In this document: positions 52,644-61,906 of the stretch, piece after piece
How positions within the stretch are numbered: the first letter of the stretch is position 1
Layout: the number at the start of each line of letters is the position of its first letter
Source: Lacrimispora xylanisolvens
GTDB lineage: Bacteria > Bacillota > Clostridia > Lachnospirales > Lachnospiraceae
Assembly: GCF_002934545.1 (NCBI RefSeq)
Contig: NZ_PTJA01000007.1
Coordinates: forward strand, 186,001-250,000
Reading direction: 5' to 3'
DNA: 64,000 bases
Program-made: the position numbers and the translations under genes
The notes under the pieces: model-generated
Databases searched by the model: none
What the model saw: the letters and a program-made list of their open reading frames with translations, nothing else
What the model was told of the DNA's origin: nothing

Positions 52644-54374
52644 TTACTGCACCTCCTTTTCAGACAGCTGGGAAAGGCAGATCTCACGGTAGACTTCACA
52701 GGATTCCATTAAATCACCATGATTTCCGCAGCCTGCCATCTGTCCGTCGTCTAAAACGACAATTCGGTCTGCATTTCTGATTGTGGAGGCTCTCTGGGAT
52801 ACCAGAAATACTGTCATGTCTTTTGTTTCTTCTTTAATTGCCTTACGAAGGCGGGCGTCTGTGGCAAAATCCAGTGCTGAAGCGCTGTCATCTAAAATGA
52901 GAATCTGGGGATCTTTGACAACCGCTCTGGCAATGGTAAGACGCTGACGCTGCCCTCCGGATAAGTTCTTACCTCCTGCCTCTATAATAAAGTCAAGGCC
53001 CTCGCCTTTCTCATCCACAAAATCCTTCGCCTGGGCAATGGTAAGAGCACGGTAAATCTCTTCATCAGAGGCATCTCTTTTTCCCCACTGCATGTTTTCC
53101 CTGATGCTTCCTTTAAACAATACCGCTCTTTGAGGAACGATTCCAACCATATTTCTCAGCTGGCTGAGAGGATAATTTCTGACGTCAATCCCTCCCACTT
53201 TAACATTTCCCTTTGATACATCGTAAAATCGGGGAATTAAATTTACCAGTGTGGTTTTACCAGAACCGGTTCCGCCTATAATTCCAATTGTTTCACCTTT
53301 CATAGCCTGAAATTCAATTCCGGCCAGTGATTCTGCTTTTGCTCCCTGATAAAAAAGACTGACTTGATCAAATTCCACCTTGGGTACATCTGCATCTTCC
53401 TTGACAATATCGTGATTTGTCTCCCTGATTCCTGATTCCATGGAAAATACGGAACTGATCCGGTTGGCGCAGGCCAGTGCTTTTGATATGGTAATAATCA
53501 GGTTTGCCAGTTTAACCAGTTCTACCAGAATCTGAGACATATAATTCACCAGAGCCACTACCTGACCCTGGGTGATGATACCCGATTCAACCCGGTTTGC
53601 GCCAGTGTTAATCAGAACTATGATTGCAAGGTTAATAATGACATAAGTAAGAGGATTCATCAGTGCAGAGATCTTTCCTACAAACACCTGAAATTTTACC
53701 AGCATGCCGTTTTCTTCATCAAACCGGCGGATTTCATCATTCTGGCGGTTAAAGGCACGAATTACACGGACTCCGCCTAAATTTTCTCTTGCAGTCAGTA
53801 AAACCCGGTCCAGCTGTTTTTGTACCTTCTTATATAAAGGCATACTTATAATCATTATGCCAAATACTACAACAGAAAGCACAGGTATGGAAACCATAAA
53901 TATAAGAGCCGCCTTAAAATCTATGGTAAATGCCATGATCATTGCACCGAATACCACAAAGGGCGAACGGAGAAACAACCGTAAAAACAGATTGACCCCT
54001 GATTGAACCTGATTCACATCGCTGGTCATTCGTGTAATCAGAGTCGCAGTCCCGACGGTATCAATTTCCTGATAAGACAGGCTGTTGATATGGGCAAATA
54101 AATCATTTCTCAGTGAGGTGCCAAATCCGGCTGCTGCCTTTGCTGCGAAATACTGGGCAGTAATGGAGCAGGCAAGCCCTATAATGCCTAACAACACCAG
54201 CAATCCGCCCATAGAAAGAATATAGTGCAGATCGTGATTCTTAATTCCAATATCAATGACTCTGGCCATAACCAAAGGCACTAAAAGCTCAAAGCTGGCT
54301 TCCAGAAGTTTAAATAAAGGCCCCAGGATACTTTCCAGCTTATACTCTTTTAAATATTTAAGGAGCTTTTTCAT
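52644..54374 (-). CDS. ABC exporter subunit 1 (fused permease-ATPase)
   Basis: 576 residues. Membrane domain about 15-300, then Walker A IGGTGSGKTTLVNLIPRFYD, Q-loop VGIVPQRAVLFKGSI, signature NLSGGQRQRLTIARAVV, and Walker B QILILDDSASALD. The Walker B ends in DD instead of DE and the H-loop reads FLVSQRAST, with Q in place of His. This subunit therefore carries the degenerate site of a heterodimeric exporter, as in BmrC/YheI-type pairs. It is upstream of the second subunit, one base apart, and divergent from a LysR gene. Confidence 0.93.
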   Translation of the reverse strand: MKKLLKYLKEYKLESILGPLFKLLEASFELLVPLVMARVIDIGIKNHDLHYILSMGGLLVLLGIIGLACSITAQYFAAKAAAGFGTSLRNDLFAHINSLSYQEIDTVGTATLITRMTSDVNQVQSGVNLFLRLFLRSPFVVFGAMIMAFTIDFKAALIFMVSIPVLSVVVFGIMIISMPLYKKVQKQLDRVLLTARENLGGVRVIRAFNRQNDEIRRFDEENGMLVKFQVFVGKISALMNPLTYVIINLAIIVLINTGANRVESGIITQGQVVALVNYMSQILVELVKLANLIITISKALACANRISSVFSMESGIRETNHDIVKEDADVPKVEFDQVSLFYQGAKAESLAGIEFQAMKGETIGIIGGTGSGKTTLVNLIPRFYDVSKGNVKVGGIDVRNYPLSQLRNMVGIVPQRAVLFKGSIRENMQWGKRDASDEEIYRALTIAQAKDFVDEKGEGLDFIIEAGGKNLSGGQRQRLTIARAVVKDPQILILDDSASALDFATDARLRKAIKEETKDMTVFLVSQRASTIRNADRIVVLDDGQMAGCGNHGDLMESCEVYREICLSQLSEKEVQ

Positions 54375-54489
54375 GTTCCTTTTCCTCCGTAATCAATACT
54401 TTTTTAGAATAATGCCTTGTATTATTATACCATTTTGATATAATTATACAAGTACAAAATGAAAATCTTATGAATAGAGGATGTACCAT

Positions 54490-55377
54490 ATGGTTCCGAT
54501 TAATTCAAAACAGCTTTATTATTTTACAGTCATTTCAGAAACCGGCAGTTTTACCGCTGCCGCAAAGAAACTGGGAATATCCCAGCCGCCTTTAAGCAAG
54601 CAGATCATGCTTTTGGAAGAAGAATTGGGGGTCAGACTTTTTGAGCGGGGTGCGAAAAAAACAGAGCTTACAGAAGCAGGAACTTATTTATATTTTAAAG
54701 CAAGAGATATTTTATCTCTGATGGATTCCGTATCAGAGGATTTAAAACACTTCCCCTCTTCTGCCAGAGGCCTGTTAAAGCTGGGTGTCATCTCTTCAGC
54801 GGGAACAGTTCTTGTGGATTTTCTGAAACATTTTACAGCAGATCATCCAGGTGTCCGGTTTGAAGTGACAGAGGGAAACACCTATGAGCTGCTGGAGAAG
54901 ATGAAAAACGGACTGGTTGAGTGCTCGATTATACGGACACCTTTTAATCCGGAAGGGCTGGAATGTGTCTATGGTAAGAAAGAACCGATTATGGCAGTGG
55001 GGATTCCAGAATTTTTTCCGCAGATATCAGATGACAAAGTAAGTATCACCGGCTTAACGGGAAAGCGGCTGATATATTACCGCAGATTTGATTCCATCAT
55101 ATCTCTCGCATTTCAAAACAGCGGCACAGAGCCAGATATATTCTGCCGAAATGACGATGCAAGAACCTGTCTTCAATGGGCAAAAGCCGGACTGGGGATC
55201 GCACTGGTGCCTCAATCCATCTGCGATATCACAGGGCAGAATAACCTGATGTTTAAGGAGATTGATTCTCCTGATACAGTCACTCAGATTGCAGCAGTTT
55301 ATAAAAAAAATGGCTATGTTTCAAACATAGCCAGAGAATTTGTAAATAGTTTTGGTTGTCAGAACGGTATGCTTTAA
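54490..55377 (+). CDS. LysR-family transcriptional regulator
   Basis: 295 residues from ATG 54490 (AGAGG upstream). HTH LYYFTVISETGSFTAAAKKLGISQPPLSKQIMLLEEELGVRLFERG, and a LysR substrate domain with RGLLKLGVISSAGTVLVDFL and AGLGIALVPQSI. Divergent from the exporter genes, which is the usual arrangement for a LysR regulating a neighbour; control of the exporter is an inference. Its last bases overlap the convergent radical SAM gene by four. Confidence 0.92.
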   Translation: MVPINSKQLYYFTVISETGSFTAAAKKLGISQPPLSKQIMLLEEELGVRLFERGAKKTELTEAGTYLYFKARDILSLMDSVSEDLKHFPSSARGLLKLGVISSAGTVLVDFLKHFTADHPGVRFEVTEGNTYELLEKMKNGLVECSIIRTPFNPEGLECVYGKKEPIMAVGIPEFFPQISDDKVSITGLTGKRLIYYRRFDSIISLAFQNSGTEPDIFCRNDDARTCLQWAKAGLGIALVPQSICDITGQNNLMFKEIDSPDTVTQIAAVYKKNGYVSNIAREFVNSFGCQNGML

Positions 55378-56264
55378 TCAAACAGGCTTAACTGGGTTAT
55401 CTGGTAATTTTTCTTATAAGCATGAATGATATCCGGCATTTTATACAGAATCCTGTTGCGCTCACACTCTTCCGAAAATATTTGCCATAATTTACGTGCT
55501 TTGGGACTGGTACAATGATAATTATTTTTATACTGTTTCATGTATTTTTCGTCAAGATGTTCCCCGGGAAACAACTCCCTTAAACGGTCGTAATACCATT
55601 CTCTTTGATTGTTACGAAGTGTGACCCCAAAAGCAGGATAGATAAAATCGGCGCCGGTTTCTTTTGCGGCATTTATAATTGAACGTATATTCTCCTCATG
55701 ATCCTCTAAAAAAGGAAGCACTGGCATGAGGAGAATCCCTGCAAACAGTCCCCGATCCTTTAACGCCGCAATCAAAGACAACCGGTCAGAGGGTCTGGAG
55801 ACTCTTGGCTCTAATTTAGCAGCCAGGGCATCGTCAGTGGTTGTAACCGTAACTTTTAACAGTACAGGAGAATGATCTGCTATACTTTCCAGTATATCAA
55901 TGTCTCTGGTAAGCAGATTGCTTTTTGTGGCAATTGCTGCACCGAAACCAAAAGCATCAATTAATTCCAGAGCATGTCTGGTTAGTTCCAATTCCTTTTC
56001 CAGCGGATTATAAGGATCACTCATAGCCCCTGTGCCCACCACTCCGTTTTTTACCTTTCGTCTTAAATCATCCCGGATAATCCGCAGAGCATCTTCTTTG
56101 ACCCGAACCTGATCAAACCGGTCTATTCCATAACAGTCCGAACGGCTGTCACAGTAAATGCAACCATGACTGCAACCCCTGTAAATATTCATGTTATAAT
56201 CAATCCCGAACCACCCGGAATCCTTTGTTTTTGTTACAATTGTCTTTGCAGGAATGAGCTCCAT
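55374..56264 (-). CDS. SPL-family radical SAM protein
   Basis: 296 residues. The cluster motif is GCSHGCIYCDSRS, cysteines at about 31, 35 and 38 (C-x3-C-x2-C). Then VGTGAMSDPYNPLEKELELTRHALE, FGFGAAIATKSNLLTRDIDIL, LLKVTVTTTDDALAAKLEPRVSRPSDRLSLIAAL and ILLMPVLPFLED. These match the SPL-like (Rv2578c-type) radical SAM family, related to spore photoproduct lyase but lacking its dedicated extra domain. The true substrate is unknown. Confidence 0.9.
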   Translation of the reverse strand: MELIPAKTIVTKTKDSGWFGIDYNMNIYRGCSHGCIYCDSRSDCYGIDRFDQVRVKEDALRIIRDDLRRKVKNGVVGTGAMSDPYNPLEKELELTRHALELIDAFGFGAAIATKSNLLTRDIDILESIADHSPVLLKVTVTTTDDALAAKLEPRVSRPSDRLSLIAALKDRGLFAGILLMPVLPFLEDHEENIRSIINAAKETGADFIYPAFGVTLRNNQREWYYDRLRELFPGEHLDEKYMKQYKNNYHCTSPKARKLWQIFSEECERNRILYKMPDIIHAYKKNYQITQLSLFD

Positions 56265-56367
56265 ACCTCCGTCCTCTCTTTCTTATTTTGCTAAAAAGGT
56301 GATCCCTTGATATTTTCTTTCTTCCATGTTAATATGCTTATACGAGATAAGAAGGGAAGAGTTTATT

Positions 56368-57198
56368 ATGATACGTTTGTTATTGCGCTGCAAGCAGATA
56401 TACGACAAATTTACCAGAGATGAAATGACTGTCTATGCAGCACAGGCATCATTTTTTACCATAATTGCTGCTTTTCCGTTTATTATGCTGTTATTAGCAA
56501 TGATTCAGTTTATCCCATCCATTACAAAAGCAAACCTGCTCCAGGTTTTAATCACAATTATTCCAAGCACTTTAGAGATTGACAGCGTCATCGTTACTGT
56601 AATTGAAGATCTTTATACTCATACTCCTGCGGCAATTTTATCTGCTACTGCCATTGCCGCGATCTGGTCCGCTTCCAGAGGCATGCTGAGCATAGAGCGT
56701 GGATTAAACCGTGTTTTCGGTCAGGAGAATAAGAGGAGCTATTTAATGACCCGTTTTGTCTGTGCCTGTTATACGGTTGTATTCATTATCATCTGTCTTC
56801 TGACGCTTGTACTTTTAGTACTGGGAGGTTCCATACAGTCATTTATGAACCATCATTTTCCTATCCTAGGTGAGATCACCCGATATGTTATCAGCTTTCG
56901 TACCATGCTTTTATTTATTCTCACCTTGTGTTTTGCCATGCTTTATACCTATGTACCTGAAAAGAAACAGCAATTTATGAAGCAGATCCCGGGTGCCGTA
57001 TTTTCTACCCTTGGCTGGATCGGTTTCTCCTTTGCTTTTTCTATCTATTTTAGCAACTTCAGCAACTATTCCGTGATGTACGGAAGCCTGACTGCCATCG
57101 TCCTCTTGATGTTATGGCTTTATTTTTGCATCTCCATCCTGTTTTTCGGAGCCGAGATCAATTATTATTACTCAGAAAACTGGAAAGACGGAACATAA
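56368..57198 (+). CDS. YihY/BrkB family membrane protein
   Basis: 276 residues with six membrane helices. The N-terminal EMTVYAAQASFFTIIAAFPFIMLLLAM and C-terminal LGWIGFSFAFSIYFSNFSNYSVMYGSLTAIVLLMLWLYFCISILFFGAEINYYY are typical of the family once mis-called ribonuclease BN. Proposed as envelope transport proteins, function undefined. The ATG at 56368 follows GGGAAGAG; the frame is open from 56326. Confidence 0.92.
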   Translation: MIRLLLRCKQIYDKFTRDEMTVYAAQASFFTIIAAFPFIMLLLAMIQFIPSITKANLLQVLITIIPSTLEIDSVIVTVIEDLYTHTPAAILSATAIAAIWSASRGMLSIERGLNRVFGQENKRSYLMTRFVCACYTVVFIIICLLTLVLLVLGGSIQSFMNHHFPILGEITRYVISFRTMLLFILTLCFAMLYTYVPEKKQQFMKQIPGAVFSTLGWIGFSFAFSIYFSNFSNYSVMYGSLTAIVLLMLWLYFCISILFFGAEINYYYSENWKDGT

Positions 57199-57204
57199 CT
57201 TAGG

Positions 57205-57240
57205 AAAGCCAGTGATTCCCTTAAGAATCCCTGGCTTTTT
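57205..57240. terminator. Terminator between yihY and cysK
   Basis: Stem AAGCCAG-GATTC / GAATC-CTGGCTT with one unpaired base on each arm, followed by T-run; serves the convergent pair. Confidence 0.8.
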
Positions 57241-57252
57241 GATACGGACGAT

Positions 57253-58182
57253 CTAAGAAAAAAGAGGCGTTGACAAATATCTGTCACCTGTGTCAGGAAG
57301 AAGCACTACGATTGTCTTGCCTTGGAATTCAGGCCGTTTCGCTACTTCTTTCGCAGCCCATACAGCTGCGGCTGAGGAGATACCCACAAGAATTCCTTCT
57401 GTCTTAGCGATCTCTTTTCCGGTTTCATATGCGTCATTATTCTCTACCGGTATAATTTCATCGTATACATCCCTGTTGAGTACAGTTGGAACAAAACCAG
57501 CTCCAATTCCCTGAATTCCATGAGGACCTGGCTTTCCGCCTGAAAGAATGGGTGATCCTGCCGGCTCAACCCCAATAATTCTGATGTGCGGGTTCCTGTC
57601 TTTTAAAAATTCCCCAGCACCAGTGATTGTTCCCCCAGTACCAATTCCTGCAACAAATACATCGACTTTCCCATCTGTATCCGCCCAAATTTCAGGTCCG
57701 GTTGTTTCACGATGTATTCTTGGATTCGCAGGATTATCAAACTGTCCCATAATAACCGAACCTTCTATCTCTTTTTGCAGCTCTTCTGCTTTTTCAATTG
57801 CGCCTCTCATTCCTTTTGTTCCTTCTGTAAGCACAATTTCAGCCCCATACGCTTTTAAAAGATTCCTTCTTTCTACACTCATGGTCTCTGGCATAGTCAG
57901 GATCGCACGGTAGCCTTTCATGGCAGCAATACTGGCAATACCGATCCCGGTATTCCCGGAAGTAGGTTCAATAATGGTGGCACCTGGTTTAATCGTACCG
58001 TCTTTTTCTCCAGCCTCAATCATGGCTAATGCTGCTCTGTCTTTCACACTGCCTGCCGGATTAAAATATTCCAGCTTTGCAATGACAGAAGCTTTCAGTC
58101 CATGCTTCCTTTCATAATTGGAGAGTTCCAGCAAAGGAGTATTGCCGATGAGTTCCATAGCACTTTTTTTGATATTTCCCAT
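57253..58182 (-). CDS. cysK: Cysteine synthase (O-acetylserine sulfhydrylase)
   Basis: 309 residues from ATG 58182 (AAGAGG upstream). PLP lysine in [15 protein letters not shown] (K at about 44), the substrate loop [12 protein letters not shown], the phosphate-binding [15 protein letters not shown] and the C-terminal [15 protein letters not shown]. It makes cysteine from O-acetylserine and sulfide. Alone on its strand between two terminator-bounded units. Confidence 0.96.
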   Translation of the reverse strand: MGNIKKSAMELIGNTPLLELSNYERKHGLKASVIAKLEYFNPAGSVKDRAALAMIEAGEKDGTIKPGATIIEPTSGNTGIGIASIAAMKGYRAILTMPETMSVERRNLLKAYGAEIVLTEGTKGMRGAIEKAEELQKEIEGSVIMGQFDNPANPRIHRETTGPEIWADTDGKVDVFVAGIGTGGTITGAGEFLKDRNPHIRIIGVEPAGSPILSGGKPGPHGIQGIGAGFVPTVLNRDVYDEIIPVENNDAYETGKEIAKTEGILVGISSAAAVWAAKEVAKRPEFQGKTIVVLLPDTGDRYLSTPLFS

Positions 58183-58258
58183 AATCATCCTCTTTTCTCA
58201 TACGTTTATAAATCCCGCGTATGTGTCCTGATTATATTTTATCTGCAGGCATGTATTA

Positions 58259-59755
58259 TTATGATAAACCGTAAATCTTGCGGTACTTTTCTTTCAGGTA
58301 ATCAATGAAATATTCCGGAGTAAAGTCCTCACCTGTTGCCGCCTTTAAGATCTCACGGCTTGTCTTCATCTTTCCGTACTGATGAATATGGCTTCGCAGA
58401 TATTCTTTGATCACATCCATCTTTCCATCTCTTAAAAGCTGGTCAAAATCCATCTCTTTCTTCATGTGGAAATAGAGCTGTGCTCCAAAGGCATTCCCAA
58501 GTGCATAAGAAGGGAAGTAACCAAACAGTCCCTGAGACCAGTGAATATCCTGCAAAATCCCTTTTGAAACCTGTTCCGGACGGATACCCAAATATTCTTC
58601 GTATTTATCAGCCCAGATTTCCGGCAGTTTCTTTAAGTCCACATCTTCTTCCATAATCATCTTCTCCAGCTCATAGCGGATCAGAATGTGAAGGCTGTAA
58701 GTCAGTTCATCTGCTTCTGTACGGATAAATCCGGGATCAACCTTGTTAATGGCTTCCATATACTGGTCTATGGACACAGAATCAAGCTTGTCAGGATAAA
58801 GCTCTTTTAATTTATCATAAAGAGGAATCCAGAAGTTAGGATTACGGCCAATGATATTTTCATAAAATCTGGACTGGGATTCATGCATTCCCATAGAAGT
58901 TCCCTGTCCCACTGGCGTCTGAGTAATCTCATCGCTGATTCCCAATTCATAAAGTCCATGACCGCCCTCATGGATCACAGAAAACATGGAGCTGTCCATC
59001 TTATCATGATAACTGGTTGTGATGCGGACGTCATGATTGTGAAGATTGGTGGTGAATGGGTGGGCGCTCTCAGACAATACGCCTCTATGGAAATCAAACC
59101 CGATATACTCAGCAAGAAAACGAGCCATCTCCTCCTGCTTTTCTACGGGGTAGCCTCCAGTGAGAAAGGAATCGTCAATTTCTTTTCCATTCTCTTTAAT
59201 TTCTTTTAGAAGAGGAATGATCTCTTCCTTCAGTCTGCCGAAAAATTCATCCAAAAGCTCTGTATCAAAGCCCTTCTCATATTCAGCAAGAAGGACATCG
59301 TAAAGCTTCTGTCCGTCTTTCTTCCGATAGGAGGCGACTTTTCTTTTATAATTAATTACCTTTTCTAACGTAGGCAGAAAAGAATCGTAATCTTCATTCT
59401 TTTTTGCCTTAAACCACACTCTCGCTGCTTCTGCTATGAGCTGGGCATTCTCCCTGTATTCCGCTTTCGGGATGCAGATCAGTTCCTCTCTGGCTTCCTT
59501 TGCGCCGTTTAAAACTGCCTGCTGGATCTCAGATAAATCAGATTCTTTTTCACACGCTGCAATGGCGTCTCCCATTTCATTACCAGTCATAAATCCGTAA
59601 TACTCCTCAGAAAGAGTACCAATCACTCTGGCAGTATAAGATCCTGATTCTTCCGGAGCCAGTGTCTCATTATCCCACTCAAAAAGAACGAGAGCAGTCT
59701 GCAGAGCCATTGTCTTTTCTAATATAGAAGATAAGTTTTCATAAGTTTTATTCAT
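58259..59755 (-). CDS. Metallocarboxypeptidase, M32 family
   Basis: 498 residues from ATG 59755 (AAAGGAG upstream; the frame runs to 59812). Zinc motif MFSVIHEGGHGLYELG (H-E-x2-H) with the later glutamate in MGMHESQSRFYENIIGRN, the signature HESQSR/IRTEADELTY blocks (FIRTEADELTYSLHILIRYELE) and GYFPSYALGNAFGAQ. Releases C-terminal residues from peptides in the cytoplasm. Full length for the family. Confidence 0.95.
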   Translation of the reverse strand: MNKTYENLSSILEKTMALQTALVLFEWDNETLAPEESGSYTARVIGTLSEEYYGFMTGNEMGDAIAACEKESDLSEIQQAVLNGAKEAREELICIPKAEYRENAQLIAEAARVWFKAKKNEDYDSFLPTLEKVINYKRKVASYRKKDGQKLYDVLLAEYEKGFDTELLDEFFGRLKEEIIPLLKEIKENGKEIDDSFLTGGYPVEKQEEMARFLAEYIGFDFHRGVLSESAHPFTTNLHNHDVRITTSYHDKMDSSMFSVIHEGGHGLYELGISDEITQTPVGQGTSMGMHESQSRFYENIIGRNPNFWIPLYDKLKELYPDKLDSVSIDQYMEAINKVDPGFIRTEADELTYSLHILIRYELEKMIMEEDVDLKKLPEIWADKYEEYLGIRPEQVSKGILQDIHWSQGLFGYFPSYALGNAFGAQLYFHMKKEMDFDQLLRDGKMDVIKEYLRSHIHQYGKMKTSREILKAATGEDFTPEYFIDYLKEKYRKIYGLS

Positions 59756-59833
59756 TATTATTTCTCCTTTACAAAAAATCGGGACATTCTGTATGATTGT
59801 CTCCAAACCCATTGAAATAATACTGGAACGGAT

Positions 59834-60910
59834 TTATTTTCCGCTGCCAAAGATGGAAGCTTCTTTTATATCCAGCCTTACCAGCCATTCCCGGATCTTC
59901 TCTTCCATATAAGAAGAAACGTTAAAATCTTCTAATTGAAAATCGATTTCGATATCTGTTTTCATGGTAGCAAGAATTTTAGATAATAAAGCTGCCTTTT
60001 CTCCGCAAAGTTCTTCTTCGCTGGTTTTCGTCATGGCTTTATACGGTGATCTTGAAATTCCCAGATCATTCTTCCAAAAATCCTGAAGATCCTTTAACCG
60101 CTTTTTGTCTGATTCCGCTTCGTGTATGGCCGCGTAAATGTTCTCTACAGTTCCATATTCCCGAAGCAGTAATGGTGCTGCACTGCTAACCCCTTTTACA
60201 CCAGGAATATTATCAGAAGCATCACCCTGTATTCCCTTTAAATCCGGAATCTGCTCCGGCATCACACCTTCCTCACGCAGAACCGTATCCGATGTATATT
60301 CGAATACTTTTTCCGGAAGATTAATCTCTTCTTTCCCGAAGCCGTAAAAAGAATAATATTTTTTATAAAGCTCGTCCGCTTTCTCCTGGCGGGACTGAAC
60401 CATCCACGCACGGACATTATATTCATCACTTACCAGCTGAAGATAGTCATGATCCTTGGTTAAAACAACCATGGGGATCTGTTCCCTGAATTTCATAACC
60501 AGACTTCCCGCATAATCATCTGCCTCATACTGATCGCTGTAAAGCACTTTAAATCCTGCTTCCTCTAAAATCCGTTCCATGAGTACAAACTGTTCTTTTA
60601 ACGGATCCGGTGTGGACCCTCTTGTCCCTTTATACTGGGAATACAGTTCTCTGCGAAAGGTATCTCTGGTTTTATCAAAAACAAAGGCGATGTGGCCGGG
60701 CTGCTGCTTCTTCATAAGGGATACTATCATCTTAAGCATACCAAAGATGGCATTGGTATACGTTCCATCCTTTGCATGAAGAATCTTATCATAATGCTTC
60801 AGTTTTTCCTCTTCTGTCTTGGCAAACATGATTTCTCTGGGCAAAACTGCATAATAGCAGGTTGACAGCATGGATGAGCCATCTACAACCACAAATTTAT
60901 TTTCTGACAT
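59834..60910 (-). CDS. Stand-alone 5'-3' exonuclease (Pol I N-terminal domain family)
   Basis: 358 residues. FEN/5'-nuclease residues are present: VVVDGSSMLSTCYYA, HIAFVFDKTRDTFRRELYSQYKGTR, YEADDYAGSLV, VVLTKDHDYLQL and KGIQGDASDNIPGVKGVSSAAPLL (helix-hairpin-helix region). No polymerase domain follows, so this is a separate exonuclease. It likely removes RNA primers or flaps. An insert after YEADD is longer than usual, including SRQEKADELYKKYYSF. Confidence 0.9.
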   Translation of the reverse strand: MSENKFVVVDGSSMLSTCYYAVLPREIMFAKTEEEKLKHYDKILHAKDGTYTNAIFGMLKMIVSLMKKQQPGHIAFVFDKTRDTFRRELYSQYKGTRGSTPDPLKEQFVLMERILEEAGFKVLYSDQYEADDYAGSLVMKFREQIPMVVLTKDHDYLQLVSDEYNVRAWMVQSRQEKADELYKKYYSFYGFGKEEINLPEKVFEYTSDTVLREEGVMPEQIPDLKGIQGDASDNIPGVKGVSSAAPLLLREYGTVENIYAAIHEAESDKKRLKDLQDFWKNDLGISRSPYKAMTKTSEEELCGEKAALLSKILATMKTDIEIDFQLEDFNVSSYMEEKIREWLVRLDIKEASIFGSGK

Positions 60911-60944
60911 CTATAAACTCCATTCTTTTCCGTTCCAGACGGAA

Positions 60945-61178
60945 TTAAGTAAAATAATTCTGCAATTCCGTTTCATTCTTTGCGCCCAGCCGTTTCATGA
61001 TTTCCTTCCGCTCCTGAGCAGACAATCCCTTCCACAGCTTTTGAACGCGGGGGTCTGAAAATCCAACATAGGGCAGACCATTTCTATCGCATTCATAAGA
61101 TGATAAATAGTGATTGAGCGCACTCCATTCCACATAAAAAGCAGTGATACTGCGGCTTAAAGAGCTGACTTTAGCCAT
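60945..61178 (-). CDS. 77-aa hypothetical protein
   Basis: A small basic protein (MAKVSSLSRSITAFYVEWSA, then CDRNGLPYVGFSDPRVQKLWKGLSAQERKEIMKRLGAKNETELQNYF). A Shine-Dalgarno GGGAGGAACG lies just before the ATG. It sits 34 bases upstream of the exonuclease gene on the same strand, so co-expression is likely. The C-terminal helices look like a small DNA- or protein-binding module; no family recognised. Confidence 0.65.
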   Translation of the reverse strand: MAKVSSLSRSITAFYVEWSALNHYLSSYECDRNGLPYVGFSDPRVQKLWKGLSAQERKEIMKRLGAKNETELQNYFT

Positions 61179-61227
61179 ATTCGTTCCTCCCGGATATTTT
61201 TGCTGACTTTATGCTGCAATGATATTT

Positions 61228-61725
61228 TTATGATTGTGATTCATTTTTCCAAATCTGAACTTCACCCTGGTAATCCGAAAAGCAGCTGTTTATAATCTCT
61301 TCTACTTTATTCCAGTCTCCACCTGCATTCCCACAGCCGATTCCATAGGGAAATGCCACTTTTTCCAGTTTACCTCTGACATCTACAAAATCCCGGATCT
61401 CAGTCACAGCCTGCAAAAGCGCTCTATAATCCGTATAAATTCCATTCTTTCCATAATTATCCTGTCCGTAAAGATTGGCAATCAGAAACCACCGGCCATT
61501 TAATTCAACCGGCTGAGCTGAAACCCTGCCTAATAAACCGGAGGTAATTCCGCCGGCCTGCTCCTGCCACTGTTTTGTAATAATCCGATATGTCTTCTCT
61601 ACCTCAGGAAACATCGTTTTAATCTGCCCGGCAATTCCCCGTCCAAATACTCCCTGGCAATTCACCTGATGACAGATAATGTCCGCATCGGAATTAAAGA
61701 TATCTCCACTGAAATACTTTAGCAT
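61228..61725 (-). CDS. Macro-domain protein
   Basis: 165 residues that are one macro domain: FSGDIFNSDADIICHQVNCQGVFGRGIAGQIKTMFPEVEKTYR, YGQDNYGKNGIYTDYRALLQAV and VAFPYGIGCGNAGGDWNKVEEII. The N-x2-G-x2-G/G-x-G loops that bind ADP-ribose are present. It resembles DarG/ALC1-type hydrolases that remove ADP-ribose, so a role in reversing ADP-ribosylation is possible. No DarT-type toxin gene is adjacent. Confidence 0.88.
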   Translation of the reverse strand: MLKYFSGDIFNSDADIICHQVNCQGVFGRGIAGQIKTMFPEVEKTYRIITKQWQEQAGGITSGLLGRVSAQPVELNGRWFLIANLYGQDNYGKNGIYTDYRALLQAVTEIRDFVDVRGKLEKVAFPYGIGCGNAGGDWNKVEEIINSCFSDYQGEVQIWKNESQS

Positions 61726-61836
61726 AATTCATTCCTCCAAGCTTATCTAATCAGATATCCTAACTCATTATACCCTGATTTTCCAGTTATTCATAGTACA
61801 TTCCTCAAGTTTTAACATATATTTTCCAAAAACCCG

Positions 61837-61865
61837 TTGAAGTATAGGGAAATAAGATTTATAAT
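61837..61865 (+). promoter_or_regulatory. Sigma-A promoter of the CheW-CZB gene
   Basis: -35 TTGAAG (61837-61842), 17-base spacer, perfect -10 TATAAT (61860-61865), 41 bases before the start codon. Confidence 0.8.
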
Positions 61866-61906
61866 AAACATTAACAGCAAATAAAAAAGGTAAGGTACGT
61901 AAGAGA

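Noticed and set aside
50897-54374. ABC exporter as the transporter for the C39-cleaved peptide
   Set aside because: It is 13 kb away and has no C39 domain; the degenerate pair looks like a multidrug-type exporter. No evidence of a link.
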